Shown piece by piece: positions 14,442-27,792 of a DNA stretch of 64,000 nt. Within the stretch, counting starts at the first letter, position 1. Each line of letters begins with the position of its first letter. The notes below the pieces were generated by a model. It searched no databases and was not told where the DNA came from. It was given only the letters and a program-made list of their open reading frames with translations. Source of the DNA: Diprion similis (lineage: Eukaryota > Arthropoda > Insecta > Hymenoptera > Diprionidae); contig NC_060107.1 of NCBI RefSeq assembly GCF_021155765.1, forward strand, positions 13,006,501 to 13,070,500. Reading direction: 5' to 3'. A program made the position numbers and the translations under genes.

Positions 14442-15152
14442 GGGTGCTTTACCTGTCAGAACGTGTAGGAATAAAAGTTCGAATTTTTTATTCCATCAAA
14501 ATTTTTATGGGTGATTACAGCTAATAAGTTTAGCTTCCACAATTTTTTTCGATCTTTTCCGTCCATGTATCCTTGAGATATGAATTTTCAAATTTTTTTT
14601 CTTTCAAAAATTCATAACTTCTCGAAAAATTGACCAAATGAGGTATTTTTATGTTTTTATTTCTTTGAAAATTCATTTTTATAACTTCACTTTAAGAAAA
14701 AAACTTACAAAAAACGTGGTTATTATCAATTCGAATTGGAATAAGAAAAAAAAAAATTGAACGACACGTGACCCCATGATAAATTCTACGGTATAATTTA
14801 TTAAAAAGAAAGCAATGTTATGTTTAAAAATAAACATGAAAAAAAAAAGTTTCCAACTTCTCGAATTCATGAAGTTTGAAGTTTAAATGAAAACATCAGA
14901 CTACAATTGACATTAACTATGTTTTTGTATAAAAAATAAATAAATAAAAATCCACCTCGTTTGGTCAATTTTTCAAGAAGTTTTGAATGTTAAAAAAAAA
15001 AAAAAAACAGACTTTAAAAATTCATAACTCAAGAATATGTGAACAAAGAAAATTGTGAAAGATCGTTTTATTAGGTGTAAACACCCATAAAAATTTGAAT
15101 AGAATCAAAAATTCGAATTTTTATTCCTGCACGGACTAACGGAGAAAGCCCT
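14442..15152. mobile_element. Long fold-back element, about 710 bp
   Basis: The two ends are inverted copies of each other. The left arm (about 14442-14690) and right arm (about 14935-15152) share words such as GGAATAAAA, TTCGAATTTTT, AAATTTTTATGGGTG and AAAATTGACCAAA in reverse-complement order, with diverged sequence between them. The roughly 240-base centre is AT-rich and non-coding. The transcript of either strand could fold into a hairpin over 200 bp long. It is probably a non-autonomous inverted-repeat transposon. No transposase or clear target duplication is seen. Confidence 0.65.
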
Positions 15153-15258
15153 ATAAGGATATATAAGAAAAAGAGAAAATCTGCGGTAATATTTTCGGAC
15201 GTACCTTCTCCTCTTCTTTAAGCACTATAATTCTATAGAACAATACCGTATGGTGGTT

Positions 15259-15560
15259 CGTGATTGACTGACCATCCCGAAGTTAGTTAACAATAAGTGG
15301 GGTTCCTCCTCGTTGGATTCACAAACCCATATGACTTAAAATTCACCTTGAATATTGTCTATGTAAAAAAATTTTATCTTAATTTGTTTCAAAAAAGTTA
15401 CCGTTCTGACCGTGATTGACTAATCATCCCGAAGTTAATTAACAATAATTGGGATTCCTCTTCGTTGGATTGACAAACGTATATGATTTTGAATTCACCT
15501 TGAATATTGTCCAGGTAAAAAAATTTTACCTTCATTTATTTCAAAGAAGTCACCGTTCTT
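15259..15560. repeat. Two tandem copies of a 152-bp unit
   Basis: Copy one (15259-15410) and copy two (15411-15560) begin with (T/C)CGTGATTGACT and share ATCCCGAAGTTA, TTCACCTTGAATATTGTC and CACCGTTCT-like ends, with roughly 85 percent identity by eye. It sits right next to the fold-back element. It may be the start of a satellite or a local duplication. Confidence 0.75.
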
Positions 15561-15921
15561 CTACGAAATAATTCATTACTATTAACTTAATTTTTCTTAT
15601 TTGCATATGAAACACTCAGGAGCTCGATTTTTCTTCAATTCATGTAAGGTGAACATTCTATACAAGGAAAGGTTCGATGCTTGAAATATTTTTTTTTCTG
15701 TAGAAGATTATTATTCATTGTATAACAGGAATCATAAAAATTTTATCAAAATACAATTTGAGCACAATATTTAACAAGTAATATAATATAATAAACAACA
15801 AACTGCTCATCACAGCAGATATATAATAAAATACTGTAATACGTACGACACAAACGCACATAGAACTTGCAATTAAACTGCAAAAATTAACATTCTCATT
15901 TCATTACTTTCGAATTAAAAA

Positions 15922-16035
15922 TTATCGTATTAAACGTACATCCGGCAGATAATTTCCGTCTTCACTTCCGCTAGTGTAATCTTCTTTTTCATTCAACGAT
16001 AACGTATTTTTTCCATTTATTTCTCCATTTAGATA
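15922..16035 (-). other. Possible alternative last exon of the vitellogenin receptor
   Basis: After a strong acceptor (ttctctttcag) a phase-0 frame of 37 codons runs to a TAA. It encodes an acidic peptide that starts YLNGEINGKN and contains EKEDYTSGSEDGNYLPD. Phase 0 matches the donor at 17174 in the receptor's tail exon. It looks coding by composition, but only RNA data can tell whether it is used. Confidence 0.35.
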
Positions 16036-16227
16036 CTGAAAGAGAATTTTTAACATCTGGTTAACTTCGTGTTCCGTGAATATCGCATTTAATTAGTACC
16101 GAGAGTCAACTAGAAACTAGATGGCATTATTTTTAAATAGAGTGTTAAAATTTAATAGCAGATTTGAAATTCAAGCACAGTTCTTTTCGTCTTGGTATTA
16201 TTAGCCCGTAATGACCACGTTAGTATT

Positions 16228-19200
16228 TTAGTCGCGTATTGAATCCAACTTGTAATTCTGCCCGACATAGGGCAGCTCGTTTATAAAGAAATCGTTTTCC
16301 AAATCGGAGGGATTCTGGAAATTTCATATGAATATAATAGTCGTTCGCACTTTACTTTCCGCATAATAATTTTAGGCTTGGAATATTATTTTACCATTGG
16401 TCAATTCTCAAAAATGACGTCCCGAGAGCCTTGAGCATGACTCATCTCCGCTTCGTTTGGAACCCTGCGCGCATTTATAAGCACCATATTATGAAGAGGT
16501 GAGTAGTCTATTCAACAATAGCTGTTACAAATGCAAAATAAGTATTTCGAGGAAGCTGAAGAACTATTCTACGCTGCTGGAATAGCTGACTAATCGGTAA
16601 GTCACAGAATCATGTGTTTTTTTTTTCATATCGAAACTTTAAACGCGATTATCTCAAATCTTCTGATCGATCTGTTTATCTTTAATGAGTTTAAAACCGG
16701 TCTATACGATTACTCAAAAACTATTTTACCGATCAAGCTGACATTTGGCACGCATTTTTACGATACTTACATCCAATTGAATAAACATGTTTTTAGCTTG
16801 GTCAAAGCTTGAACTCTTTCCGAAATAATCAACTTTTTTGTTTTCAACACCTTCCCATCAGACAATTACAATTATTTCCTTCAGATAATTATAATTACTT
16901 CGTGCAGACTGTTTCAGATAATCCTACGAGGTGCTGGAGTGATTTTTTTTCTAGCAGCTAAAATTGTCGCAAAAACTAGAATTATGTAATAAAGAGCACC
17001 TATGACCCTAAGAATATGCATACATTGATTACCCTCGAAAAAAAATCATGAAAATCGACTAAGATTTTGCGTTCTATAAGGATTGTCTCCCTCAAGCATC
17101 ATGTGCCGTGCTTTTAATGCTCGAAAGTGTCTGATAATGTCCCCGATTGAACAGGCGTAATTGCTACTACTCACTTTAGAACGGATGTCGACGACTGGGT
17201 TGACGTATTCATGTTCCCCTGGCGCGACAGTGATTGCAGTTGGAGGAAGTGAGGATGCTGGCGCGCATCCAAATCCAGGATTTTGAAAGTGTACGCTGTA
17301 GATTACACAGGCATTAGATGCCGGTTTTAATCTAAGAAGCAAAATGCATTGTAGAGACAAATTCAACTCACCTTAAGTCGCATTTATCGGCTTCGTACTT
17401 CTTTCTTTGGTAGTAATAGTAGATGCCTAGTAAAGCCAGGCATACAAAGATCGTTGCCATGACTCCAGTGACGTAACCACCATCACCTTTTGAGTTGCTG
17501 GATCCGAATTCAGGCGAAGGTATTTTGATTGTACTGTTGCACTTTTTGTTCGGCAACACGACACTTCCATCTGGACACAAACATCCGATATCTTCATTGT
17601 TCGTGACACAGAGATAGCTGCATTTGTGTCCCTGGCAATTGTTCTTCACTGTGAATTAAACAATCATTTAGCAAAGATTCAAAATTTCCATCATAACTTT
17701 ACACTGTACCTGATGGTTGACGCGATTCTTGCAGCATTGTGAACTGTTCCTCGGTGTGAGAGAAGCTGATCGGAATTTTCTTGCAAGTTTCGTTTCCGGC
17801 AAACAGAGAACAGCTCGTCATTTGACCGGTGCCTGGGGTCAGCCAGAAAAGTGAATCCTCGAATAAGTTTAAGCCGACAGGACGGTGAACCTGACAGAAT
17901 AACGAGTACATGATACAAATCTTTTGAAATTTGAAACATTGATAGACCAGACAGTTCTATTTGCCCGATTTCTCACGTTAGTAGAAAACATGACGCGTCG
18001 GTCATTTCCATTCAGGTCCGAGCTTTCTATCAGTTGAAAGTGTTGATCAGCCCAGTACAAACGAGCCCTTGAATGGTCCACGGTGAGTCCGCTAACGATT
18101 CCCACGTTCTTCGAAACTACGGAAGTCGGATCTTCGCCAGTCATTTGCGACCGATATATTTCGCTGACTGGATTGTTGAAGGACCACGAATCCGTTTGGC
18201 CCCAAAAGATGAAGCTGTGGGCATGAAAAATTGAAGGATTATCACCTCACCAAGAGAACTAAATATGTGAAGAAGTTGAAGATTTGTTAACTGATTACCG
18301 TTGATCGAACGATATTGAAAAGGAATTAAAAAGAAAAGACATAGTAACAGCAAAAACGTTTACGTCTATTTACCAACTTACCCGTGTTTCGGATCTGTAA
18401 CTATGGTGTTTACCGCAGTCGCAGATTTCACAGAGACAACATGCGCACATTTTCGCTCTCCCAAATGACAGACCTGAAATTTCGATGAATCGAAAGAAAA
18501 AAGAAGTAAATTGACCGAAGAAGAAATCACAAAGTGTGTATTATTGCATGTGAGTACCTTAATCGCATGGGGTTTCTCACTGTCGTAAAAATACACGTTA
18601 TCAGTGGCCCAATCGACGGAAAGTGTTCGCGGTTTTCCAATCTTGGTCACGTTTTTGATCTCCATCGTTTCCAGGGACAATTGAAAAATCGTTCCAGTTA
18701 TTTCTGGAATCATTTTTAATGAAGCTTTTAAACGGTTTCTTACGAAACTTTACAAGTTCTCAAGTTATCAATACGATATAGTGTCCACATCCTACCGGTG
18801 CTCCAATATACCGTCTTCTTGGCAATGTTCAAGTCGATGCCGTTTCTCCCAATGCCAATTCCAGGCTCGCTATAAATCACCTTGACCGAGTTAAGGGAAT
18901 GCGAAACTTTCCTGATGTCGTCTTTTGTCGCTATTATCAGTTCCATCGGAGATCCTGTGAGAAATTCAATTTCCTTAATCGTTCATTGCTCCTTGCTTCT
19001 TCCGTCAACTTCTACAATTATTAAAGTGAAAAGTAAAACGGGTTTGCATTCAATTACCGGCTACTTTGCAAGTCCGACCATCGGAACGTAGCAAGAATCC
19101 AGAGAAACAGGAGCAGGCAAAAGAGCCAATTTCATTGCGGCAAGCCTGCGAGCACATGCCGAGTTTACACTCGTCGATATCTTCGCAAGAGAAACCATCG

Positions 19201-22200
19201 CTCTTCAGCTTGTATCCTTTAGCACAGCTACAAATCGGTCCAGCAGGTGTCTTGTTGCAAATTCCATCACAGCGATTACCGGAAGTGCATGCAGTCTCTG
19301 AGTAAATATGAAAACAAGAAGTTGTCGTGAAAATTTTTTATCTCTTCAAATTGAAAGAAACAAGATTGTTGGAAAAAATCGTCCTAGATCCCTATAAACT
19401 AACCACATTTTCCACTCTCGTCGCTCTGGTCGTAGCAATCGGCGACCCCGTTGCAAACGTTGGAATAAGGGATGCACGCCCCAGTCAGACACTTGTATTC
19501 TTCGCAGTGAGTTGGTTCCGTGATGGGTGCTACAGTGACGTCGCAGTATTGCTCGTCAGACTTGTCGCCGCAGTCATCTACGCGATCGCAAACCCAAGCA
19601 CGAGGAATGCACTTGCCCTTTGCGCAGGTAAACTCGTCGTATTGACAATCGGTGCAGAGAAGTTCGTCGTCTTTCATTGGGCAGTCATCCACCTTGTCGC
19701 ACCTGCGAAAAGTCAATTCCAGGTTCAGTTGCTTACTCGATTGCATCATGAACAGTTTGAAAAGTGGTTTTCTTTGTCTACAATGTTTAACTCTTTCTTT
19801 CTTTTTTGCATGTAATATTTAAAAAAAAAAAATGACAAAAACAAAAAGGCAAACAAGGATAAACTATAGTGGCTTCTGCGACTGAAAGGGTTAACGCTTG
19901 CCAATTCGAGATCATGCTCACTTAGCGTCCAATGGAATGCACTTATTCGTTCCATGACATTGGTATTCTTCTGCTGTGCAAGCGGCCTCCGACGTTTTTC
20001 CATCCACGGGGCATGTCCGTTCATCGGATCCGTCACCGCAATCGTCGACCAGGTTACAGACAAGCATAGTGTCGATGCATCGAGCATTATGGCAGGTGAA
20101 CATGCTTGGACTGCAAGTAGCCGTTTTGCACTGGCCGTACTCGTCGGAACCGTCTTCACAGTCGACCTGTGACGAAATTGAAACACGTGGGAAGTTGAAG
20201 CAATTAATGAAGCGCGATATATGATATGTGAATTGGCAATAAAATCGTCTACCTGTCCATCACATTCCCAAGACTTCGGAATGCATCCACCACTCTTGCA
20301 AGTAAACGCGGTTTGGGGATCACAAGTGTGAGATCCGCAATTCTCTTCGTCAGATCCGTCACTGCAATCGTTTTTCCCGTCGCAAATAGAGTACCTCGAG
20401 ATGCAGAAACCGCGTTGACACTGGAATTCGTCTGCGAAATTTTTGTATGGAGATTTAGAATTGGCAATTAAATCGTTAATGGCTACGATTTTGACTTTTC
20501 GTAAATAGTATTCAATATTTAGATCATCCCACCTTCTTCGCATGTCTTTGCGTCGCAGAATTCCTCATCAGAACGATCCAAGCAATCGTAATTTGAGTCG
20601 CAAAGTTTACTGTTGTGAATGCAATTTCCATTTGTGCATGCAAAATGATCGGGACCGCAAGTTGCAGGCTTGAGACATTCGACTTCATCTTCACCTCCTG
20701 GACAATCTCTCACTCCGTTGCACCTGAAATCATTTGGAATACCGAGAGTCATACTCTTCACTAATCACTGCAAATGATCTGGGATTTTTTACTCCGCAAA
20801 CGTCGACCGATGTGTTGAAACTCGTGTTTTTCAACTCAAAAATACTCATCACAATCAATCAAGAATTACCTTTTTATCTTGTCAATGCAGCTTCCATCAG
20901 ACGTACATTTCATTTCGTAGACTTTGCAGTGATTGCGAGAAATACTACAAGTAATATTATCACTCTTTAACGTCATTTCAGACGGGCAGCCACAAGTCTG
21001 TAACATAAAAAAAATCGCATGATTATACACCTCTAGATATCTACAAAACTTTTGATTACGTTTCACGAAGAAATCTTGGGATGAGTATGCAGAGAATTCT
21101 GATTACTCAATGAGTACTGGATTTAAATACCGGAATAATTAACTTCGTCTAGACTCTATGAGCACAGAAAAAAAAAACTGATAGGTTCCTCTTATCGCAG
21201 GTAATTTCCATATTTTACGTACGCGCTGTGAGTTGGAAGCAACAAGACAAAAGTGTGTGCATCCGCCATTTTCCTTGAGACATGGGTGCTGAGTTGATCC
21301 ATGATTGCCGATCATCGCAACCAAGTACATTTTTTCCAAATTGTCAGGAACACCTGCGTTAAGAAAAAGTGTTCATTTTTTTTCTTCATATGTATTATAC
21401 CTAATCAGAATATTAATAGCGCAATCTTACCGAGACTGATCTTTTTCTCTCCTTGAATGCTGTTCATTTTGTCTGCCCAGTACAATCGCTTTGATCCGTA
21501 AGAGGTCCAGAATATATCATTGCCCAGGATAGCTATACTCACTGGAGAGATCAGTTCCGACCTGAACCGATGTCTGTCCGTACCTTAAGTAGCAAATCAG
21601 TGCAATCATATGCAATGTAAAAATGTAATGAATCGTAGAAATATTATATCTCATGGGAAAAATTCTTCCACTGTGGATAAATTACCTTCGTAGGATGTAC
21701 TTTCTATTATCCCTGTGCTCTGATCAGCCCAAAAAATTCGCTCTAGGTGTGCATCGTACACAATCGAAACGGACGGTCCGATTAATCCAGTTTCGATTAC
21801 GTGCGTCGTGCTGCCACGGCCGTTCATCTGCATTTTGTCGATGTGAATGTCGTTGCCCGACTTCAAAACGACGTACATCAGGCTGCAACGTGAATGGTTT
21901 TAAAACAATACATGATCAAATGATACTGTCTAAAGCAGAAAGTCTCTAGTAGTATTGATTTACCCGCGTTCAGGAATGACAGCTAGATCCAAGGGAACGG
22001 CCTCCAGTCGTTCTGGGTTTAGAACCATCCTGTCGCCAGTGTGAGTGTTGTAGACTTCGATGTTCCTGAAGAGAGTATCACACCAGTAGAGGTTCCTTCC
22101 GAAATAATCGAAGTCCATACCACCAACTGCGCCTATCTTAGTGGTAACGAGATTTGAAATTTGACCGGTCTTCGTATCGTATCGAAATATTACGTTCTTC

Positions 22201-25200
22201 AGTTTATCGCTCGCCAGAATCGTACCTGTGCAATTTGAGGCCCAATTGAACGACGGTAAGAGTATGCAAATGTGAATAACGGAGAAGAGAATTGAGGATA
22301 AGGAAAGGCGAACGGCCAACAATAATATGAGAAAAGATTCTCACTGAAACATAGAAATATGGATCATTGATGCTCTGCAATGAGACTTTCATTGTATCTT
22401 CAATTCAACTTACCAGTTTCTGGATCATAAGTCAGGGCATTGATGTCTTGGCGTAAGATATCCGCCTGAAGTTTCGGTCTTCCCAATACTTGATGATGGA
22501 CTTCTATGAAAAATTGTCCAGCTCCAACCATTATCTTCTTCTCTTTTTCAGTGACTGAAAATTCATGAATAGAGTATATGAAACACTAGAAAGTATTTTT
22601 TACAGACTTGATGATGCGAATTTAGAATATTTCTGTGAAAAATTGTTATGCTGAAAACTTGAAGAATTTAATTATTACTCTTCAAAATTGAAAGATGAAT
22701 CTAAATGAATATTCAGCATTGAAAAACCATATCGTTGCCAAACCTCTGCAGCTATGTTTATCGATTCCTAATTCCTTGTCAGCCGGGCATGCACAAGAAT
22801 AAGTAGAATTCGGCGCCAATAAGCATATGTGTGAACAGAACCCGTGAAAGCAGGGATTTTGAATCTGAAAAATAACAGTTTACGTAGTTTCGGGTTTTTC
22901 GTAAATTTGAGTCACTAGTCTCGTCGTGATTATGCAGAGTTATTTGTGCAATGCGTTCTACAGAAACTCCTAATTATAGGCAAATCGGGGTACAAGTCCA
23001 ATCCTCCGGTGAAACTTGGAGCTGCTCAGAGTGGATATGTACCCTGATATGCCTATAATTAGGAGTACCTTATGGGGCGCATCGCGGAAATAACGCGGTA
23101 TAATACGTACATCGGGCCTCAGAGTTGAGTGATAAATGTGTATTCCGTAGATCGGTTTCTTTTCTTTTGCAACAATAGTGTGTTCCTTTCCCGTGAATTT
23201 GTTGCAAGATTGAATGCTGTTAGTTTTCCAGTCGCTCCAGTACAATTTGTTCTCGAAAATCGCTACCGAGTAGGGATGCTTTGCCACCGCGTGCAGGACG
23301 ATCTGTGGATTAAGCAAAGGATTTCTTATCGTTTCAATCACTACGTGCAAAAATGAAAAAAGCTCAACGAGGGAAAATCTTCTACTTACTCTGCGATCAC
23401 TTCCGTCTAGTTTTACGGATTCGATGGTGCCTAATTTGGCGTCAACCCAATACAATCTGTGATTTAGATAATCGATTGTCAAGCCATTTGGCCAAGCAAT
23501 ATTGTTCGTTATAAATGGCATAACGTTTTTTCCATCCATCTGTGCTTTCGAGATCTGCGCTTTTGTGCCCCAGTCGCTCCAAAACATTAGTCTGTGAATT
23601 TGAATAAACTTATTTTATATCTATTCCTTCTATGTGCATCATGAGACCCCTAATTATTAGCAATTCAGGGCACAAGTCCACTCTGAGTCGACCCCACGGT
23701 GCGCATCCATGAAAGCGCGCGGTATTTAAAATCTTTGCAATCCAATTTCCGAAAATAAAAAAGCAGAGCAAAAAGTTTTCCAAGAAGTTGCAGATTTTTG
23801 TTTCAAATCTAACGAGATCAAAAGCTCTATCTTAAAGTCTCACCCTTGCGAAGGTAGCAGACCAATTCCTCTTGGTTTCTCCGCGTATTCACCAACGATA
23901 ACTGTACACGTGGATCCGTCGTTGGTACAGACTGCGATATGTTTCATTTGACCGTCCGTAAAGTACAGGTTGCTAGTCACCCAATCGATCGCTATATCTT
24001 CCGGAGCACCCAGACCTGTAACATGGAGCGTTTTTTACTTTACTGAACAACCAATCAGCTCAGAAATTAATGATCAAATCGAAGAACTATAAACTTTTGG
24101 CATTTCACTGGTTCATCATTTCTTATCTTCAGTGTGCCTCTTCAAAGTCCCTTTGACGTTCATAACTAAGTTCACGTGTTCACCTGCAGTTATAATGACT
24201 TCTTTTTGCGATCCGTCCTCTTTGCTTCGAATAATTGCTTCGTCCCCGAGCTGAACGTCAGACCAGTAAATATAATCCGTGTCTAGTGACACGCCGACGA
24301 CGTGCTGCAGCTTTCGGGCAACGTAGAACATCACCCTCGAGGTGAGATAGAGTCCACGGATGTCGGTCTTCGAGGAATAAACCATGAGAGCTTCTCCTCC
24401 TGTTGGGCAATTAGAAGTAGTCAGTAAATTTGTATCAGTGGCAAAATCAGGAATTTGGAAAGAGGTTCAGTGATCGTTCTCTGGAACAAAATTTCACCGG
24501 TTGCTTTGCAGCTTCGGTTGTCGTTCTGCAATGAATATCCTGATTCGCAGCTGCAGTTGTAGGAGCCCTCGAGATTCTGGCATCTTTGATCGCAAGATCC
24601 ATGGATGCTGCATTCATCGATATCTGGAAGTGATTTTCATTCGTAAGAGCAGGAGTTCGCATGAGTAATGAAAAACTATCAGGATCATGCTCACCCATGC
24701 AAATTTTACCCCTGAGCAGTTCGTATCCGGGCTTACAAGAGCAAACGGCACCCTTTGGCGTCTGATGGCACACTTGGTTGCAAGTTCCATTAGCGCATTG
24801 TTGGTCGGCTGATCGTGAAATCAATGAACAATTTTATTTCCCTTTTTCAGTCTTTGAAGACGGAAAAGATACACGAACCAAAACTACAAGACACTTAAGG
24901 ATTATCATAATAACATGAAGTTCTTCACGTCGTATGTTGAACGTAAAAATCACAGACGACTGATCATTCAAAAGTATAATTATGAATGTTTGAAAATTTC
25001 CGTATCTGTTTAGAATATAAATTTCTTTTCTTTATACCATTTTTGCATCCATTGACATCTTCGTCGGTGCCATCGGGACAATGCTGCTTACCGTCGCAAA
25101 CGTTATTCAAACGAATGCAGGCGTTGTTACCACACAAAAAGTAGCCCTTCTCTGTTGTACACTCTTCGGGTGTCAGATCGTGGACTGTTAATTGGTGTGA

Positions 25201-26982
25201 GAAAAAGAACTGAATGATTGCGCAGCCCATTTTTGAGCACTTAACATCTTGCTGATTCTTGTACCGGTCCATGGAAATGCTTTGTTCTTCAGCCGTATGA
25301 TAACGTATTATAAAGCAGATGACGTTACTCACCACATTCCGTTTCGTCGCTGTTATCAGAACAATCATTGATACCATCGCATTTCCATTCCTTCATTATG
25401 CAGAAACCATTTTTGCACTTGAATCCATCGCATGGTAGCTGAAAGCATGTGATGGTATTAAATTAATTAGCGAATGTAATGATGCAAGTTGGTACTGTTA
25501 TCCCGAAAAGTGAAAGATTTTGCTTTTGTTGATCGAGTATCCCTACAAAAAAGCAACGTCATATCTAATTCCCTCACATCTTTAGTGCAGCCAAGTATCT
25601 CATCGCTCGAATCCAGGCAGTCTTGATGCCCATTGCACACGAATTCTTTCGGAATGCACATATTATCCAAGCAGCGAAATTCTTCCGGGCCGCATTTGAC
25701 ATCTGACTTAAACTGCAGAAACACAATTGTAAAATGCATTAATTAATCTAAAGTTAAAAAATAACCGCTTTGAGTGATTACGTATTTAAATTGTACAATA
25801 AGAGGATCGTAAAAATTTAACGTTGACTAAATTTTTTTTTATTCAAGTGTAACTTGTGTGATACGCACCACGAATCCAGTGCAGTTTTTTTCATCCGTGA
25901 AATCTCCACAGTCATCTTCACCGTCGCATACGAAAAAATGGCTAAGGCATCCACCATTGTCGCATCTCAGCCAATCGGGTGCCTCGCATTTTGTTTCTGA
26001 AAATGATTTATTTCACTAAAACTGTATTTTCCGCGAATGAAGTTATTTTTCTTCTTTGTGTATGAATTTTTTTTTTTTCATATTCACCGATTATACCCAA
26101 GAAAATTGCTTTTTCAAGAGTGAGTAGCAAATATCAGAAGATAAAATATGATTTCTACATTTGCACGCGTGTTTGAGCAAAACAAGTGCGTGAAAAGCTT
26201 GGTCAATCGAACTTTTGAACTTTTGAACAACTATTGCGCGGCAATGATTCAAGTGCAGGTGCAAAGATCAGTCTTTTTTTCTGGTCGAGGTATTTATACA
26301 TACGATTTTTTAATCTTGTAGCTGGTTAATAAAGCGAATTTTTATCCGAACATCCTACGAATTGTTGTATTCCGTTTCTCTATTATAAACATGCTGATTT
26401 TAGAAAAATATATGCTTGTATTAAAATCAAAACAGCATGATATACCAACGAATGAAGTTTGAAATGTAGAAACAATATCATCTTCTGCCGTTATCCGTAA
26501 ACAGAGGACGATGGCTGAACGATATTATTCCACGCGTATTAAGTATGTATATAAACATGCACAATTCATGCAGAAAATTATATGATATTTATACTATAAT
26601 TAATTAATGTGTGTAGACAATAAGCAAAATTATGCTATTTATGAGTCTCTTGTTATATTTCTCCTTTAATTAATTTATCACTAAACCTAGAGTTTTTACA
26701 AAAATTGGAAAATTTCGTATTATTTCGTACAAAATTGTATATATATGTATCATGTGTTGCTAAAAATAATAAAAATTTATACATTTGGCCTTTTGCATTG
26801 TTTTGGAGAACAAGAAGATAGATATGAAACAAAAGTATAAAATTCTTGACGTGAATTTGTCCTTACAATTTGTAACTTCCTTACTTTAAGGTAGCAGTAG
26901 AAGATATAAAAACGAACTTACCGCTAATCCGGCTGCCATTGGTGAAGTGAAAAATCACAAGAGCAAGAACGATGTATCGCAT
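16228..26982 (-). CDS. VgR: Vitellogenin receptor (yolkless-type LDL-receptor family)
   Basis: An endocytic receptor that takes yolk precursor into oocytes. I could join 31 exons in phase (about 1728 aa). Signal peptide [16 protein letters not shown] (26982-26922). Four LDL class A repeats (25996-25038). Two EGF modules, the second DIDEC (24808-24498). YWTD propeller 1 (24399-23111). EGF. Propeller 2 (22554-21431). EGF. Eight class A repeats (20997-19404). Two EGF modules (19297-19058). Propeller 3 (18954-17710). EGF and one TM segment at residues about 1626-1647 (17648-17372). Tail exon 17295-17175 carries the internalisation motif FQNPGF, then exon 16314-16228 encodes [10 protein letters not shown] to DSIRD and stop. 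The 4 + 8 repeat layout and length fit hymenopteran VgRs. Reading through the last donor instead would end at 17046. The acceptor at 17331 would leave a 40-base intron, so 17295 was preferred. Confidence 0.93.
17046..17174 (-). other. Read-through extension of the receptor tail exon
   Basis: If the gtgagt donor at 17174 is not used, the tail exon stays open for 42 more codons (starting [12 protein letters not shown]) to a TGA at 17046. This gives a 1742-aa receptor. The donor is a good match to consensus, so I rank this below the spliced form. Both versions keep the FQNPGF motif. Confidence 0.35.
22966..23066. mobile_element. 101-bp hairpin repeat in a receptor intron
   Basis: ACTCCTAATTATAGGCA at 22966 is matched by its reverse complement TGCCTATAATTAGGAGT ending at 23066. 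Pairing continues imperfectly inward for about 35 bases per arm. It lies in the intron between exons 11 and 12 of the vitellogenin receptor, close to the exon 11 donor. The centre is non-coding. A related single arm is found at 23646. Confidence 0.75.
23646..23725. repeat. Partial copy of the same hairpin repeat
   Basis: The stretch from ACCCCTAATTATTAGCAATTC to GTCCACTCTGAG matches the reverse complement of the right arm of the element at 22966-23066. The following GTGCGCATC and GCGCGGTAT also match sequence beyond that arm. It sits in the intron between exons 9 and 10 of the receptor. Confidence 0.65.
25997..26921 (-). other. First coding intron of the vitellogenin receptor
   Basis: A 925-base GT-AG intron between the signal-peptide exon and the first class A repeat. 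It is AT-rich with T runs. No coding or repeat structure is seen. Confidence 0.6.
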
Positions 26983-27792
26983 CTGTAGATAGTACAACAT
27001 GATTAATAAATAAAACTTTTCACTGTGATAAAGAGGTGAAGATAAACGAGGAAGGGAATTGGCAGAACGAACAAGCTTGACCTGTCTTTCCAGTACAACG
27101 ATCAGGAGTGGAGGATAATTGACACTGAAATAGTGACTCAAGTTGCGATTATCGCGAGCGAGCAAGTGTATAAACGCTTTACGTTGAGACAGGAAATATT
27201 TCCTGTTAAACGATTAATCAGTTAAAGAGTCAGACATTCAACCAACACTCAAAACGTTACATGCGCCGTAGTCTCAAGCAGCGTGACTCCGGATTCAGAT
27301 TCGGAATTATCGAGCAAAAATTAGCGCATAATCTGCTTAATAGTTCTTGCTAACAATGGCGGGAAATCGTGAGAAAATCTTCTCCATAGTCACGAGCATA
27401 TAACGTATAAAAATATTTGAACGGTTATTCTTCGACTTATTATTCAAACCTGAGCATCTTTCCTAAAAGAAAACGTTTTCTCACAAAGAAGATCCTCGTT
27501 TAACCTCGAGCGAAACGGTTCAAGGCAGACAAACGATCATAAAAAGTAAGTTTTATCGACCGTGCAGATGAACTTGAACTTGAACTTTCTATTGGACGAT
27601 GCATGTAATGCTTCATGCAATTTGGAGCTTGGAGTAACCAGTTTTGAGCATGAAGTAACGAACTTGGGTTGGACCTGCTCATTACTTACTGCGCCGATAG
27701 CATGAAGTTTTTCAAAAGCAAAAGTTTTGTTTCAGATGATACGTGTCTTCACGAATAGAAAAATTGTTTGAACTTAATGAGCGTCTACTTAC

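Noticed and set aside
14220-14870. Phe/Tyr-rich minus-strand frames that look like membrane proteins
   Set aside because: They come from A/T-rich repeat DNA inside and beside the fold-back element.
17298-17331. Acceptor at 17332 for the receptor tail exon
   Set aside because: It would leave an intron of only 40 bases; the in-frame acceptor at 17296 gives a more normal 76 bases.
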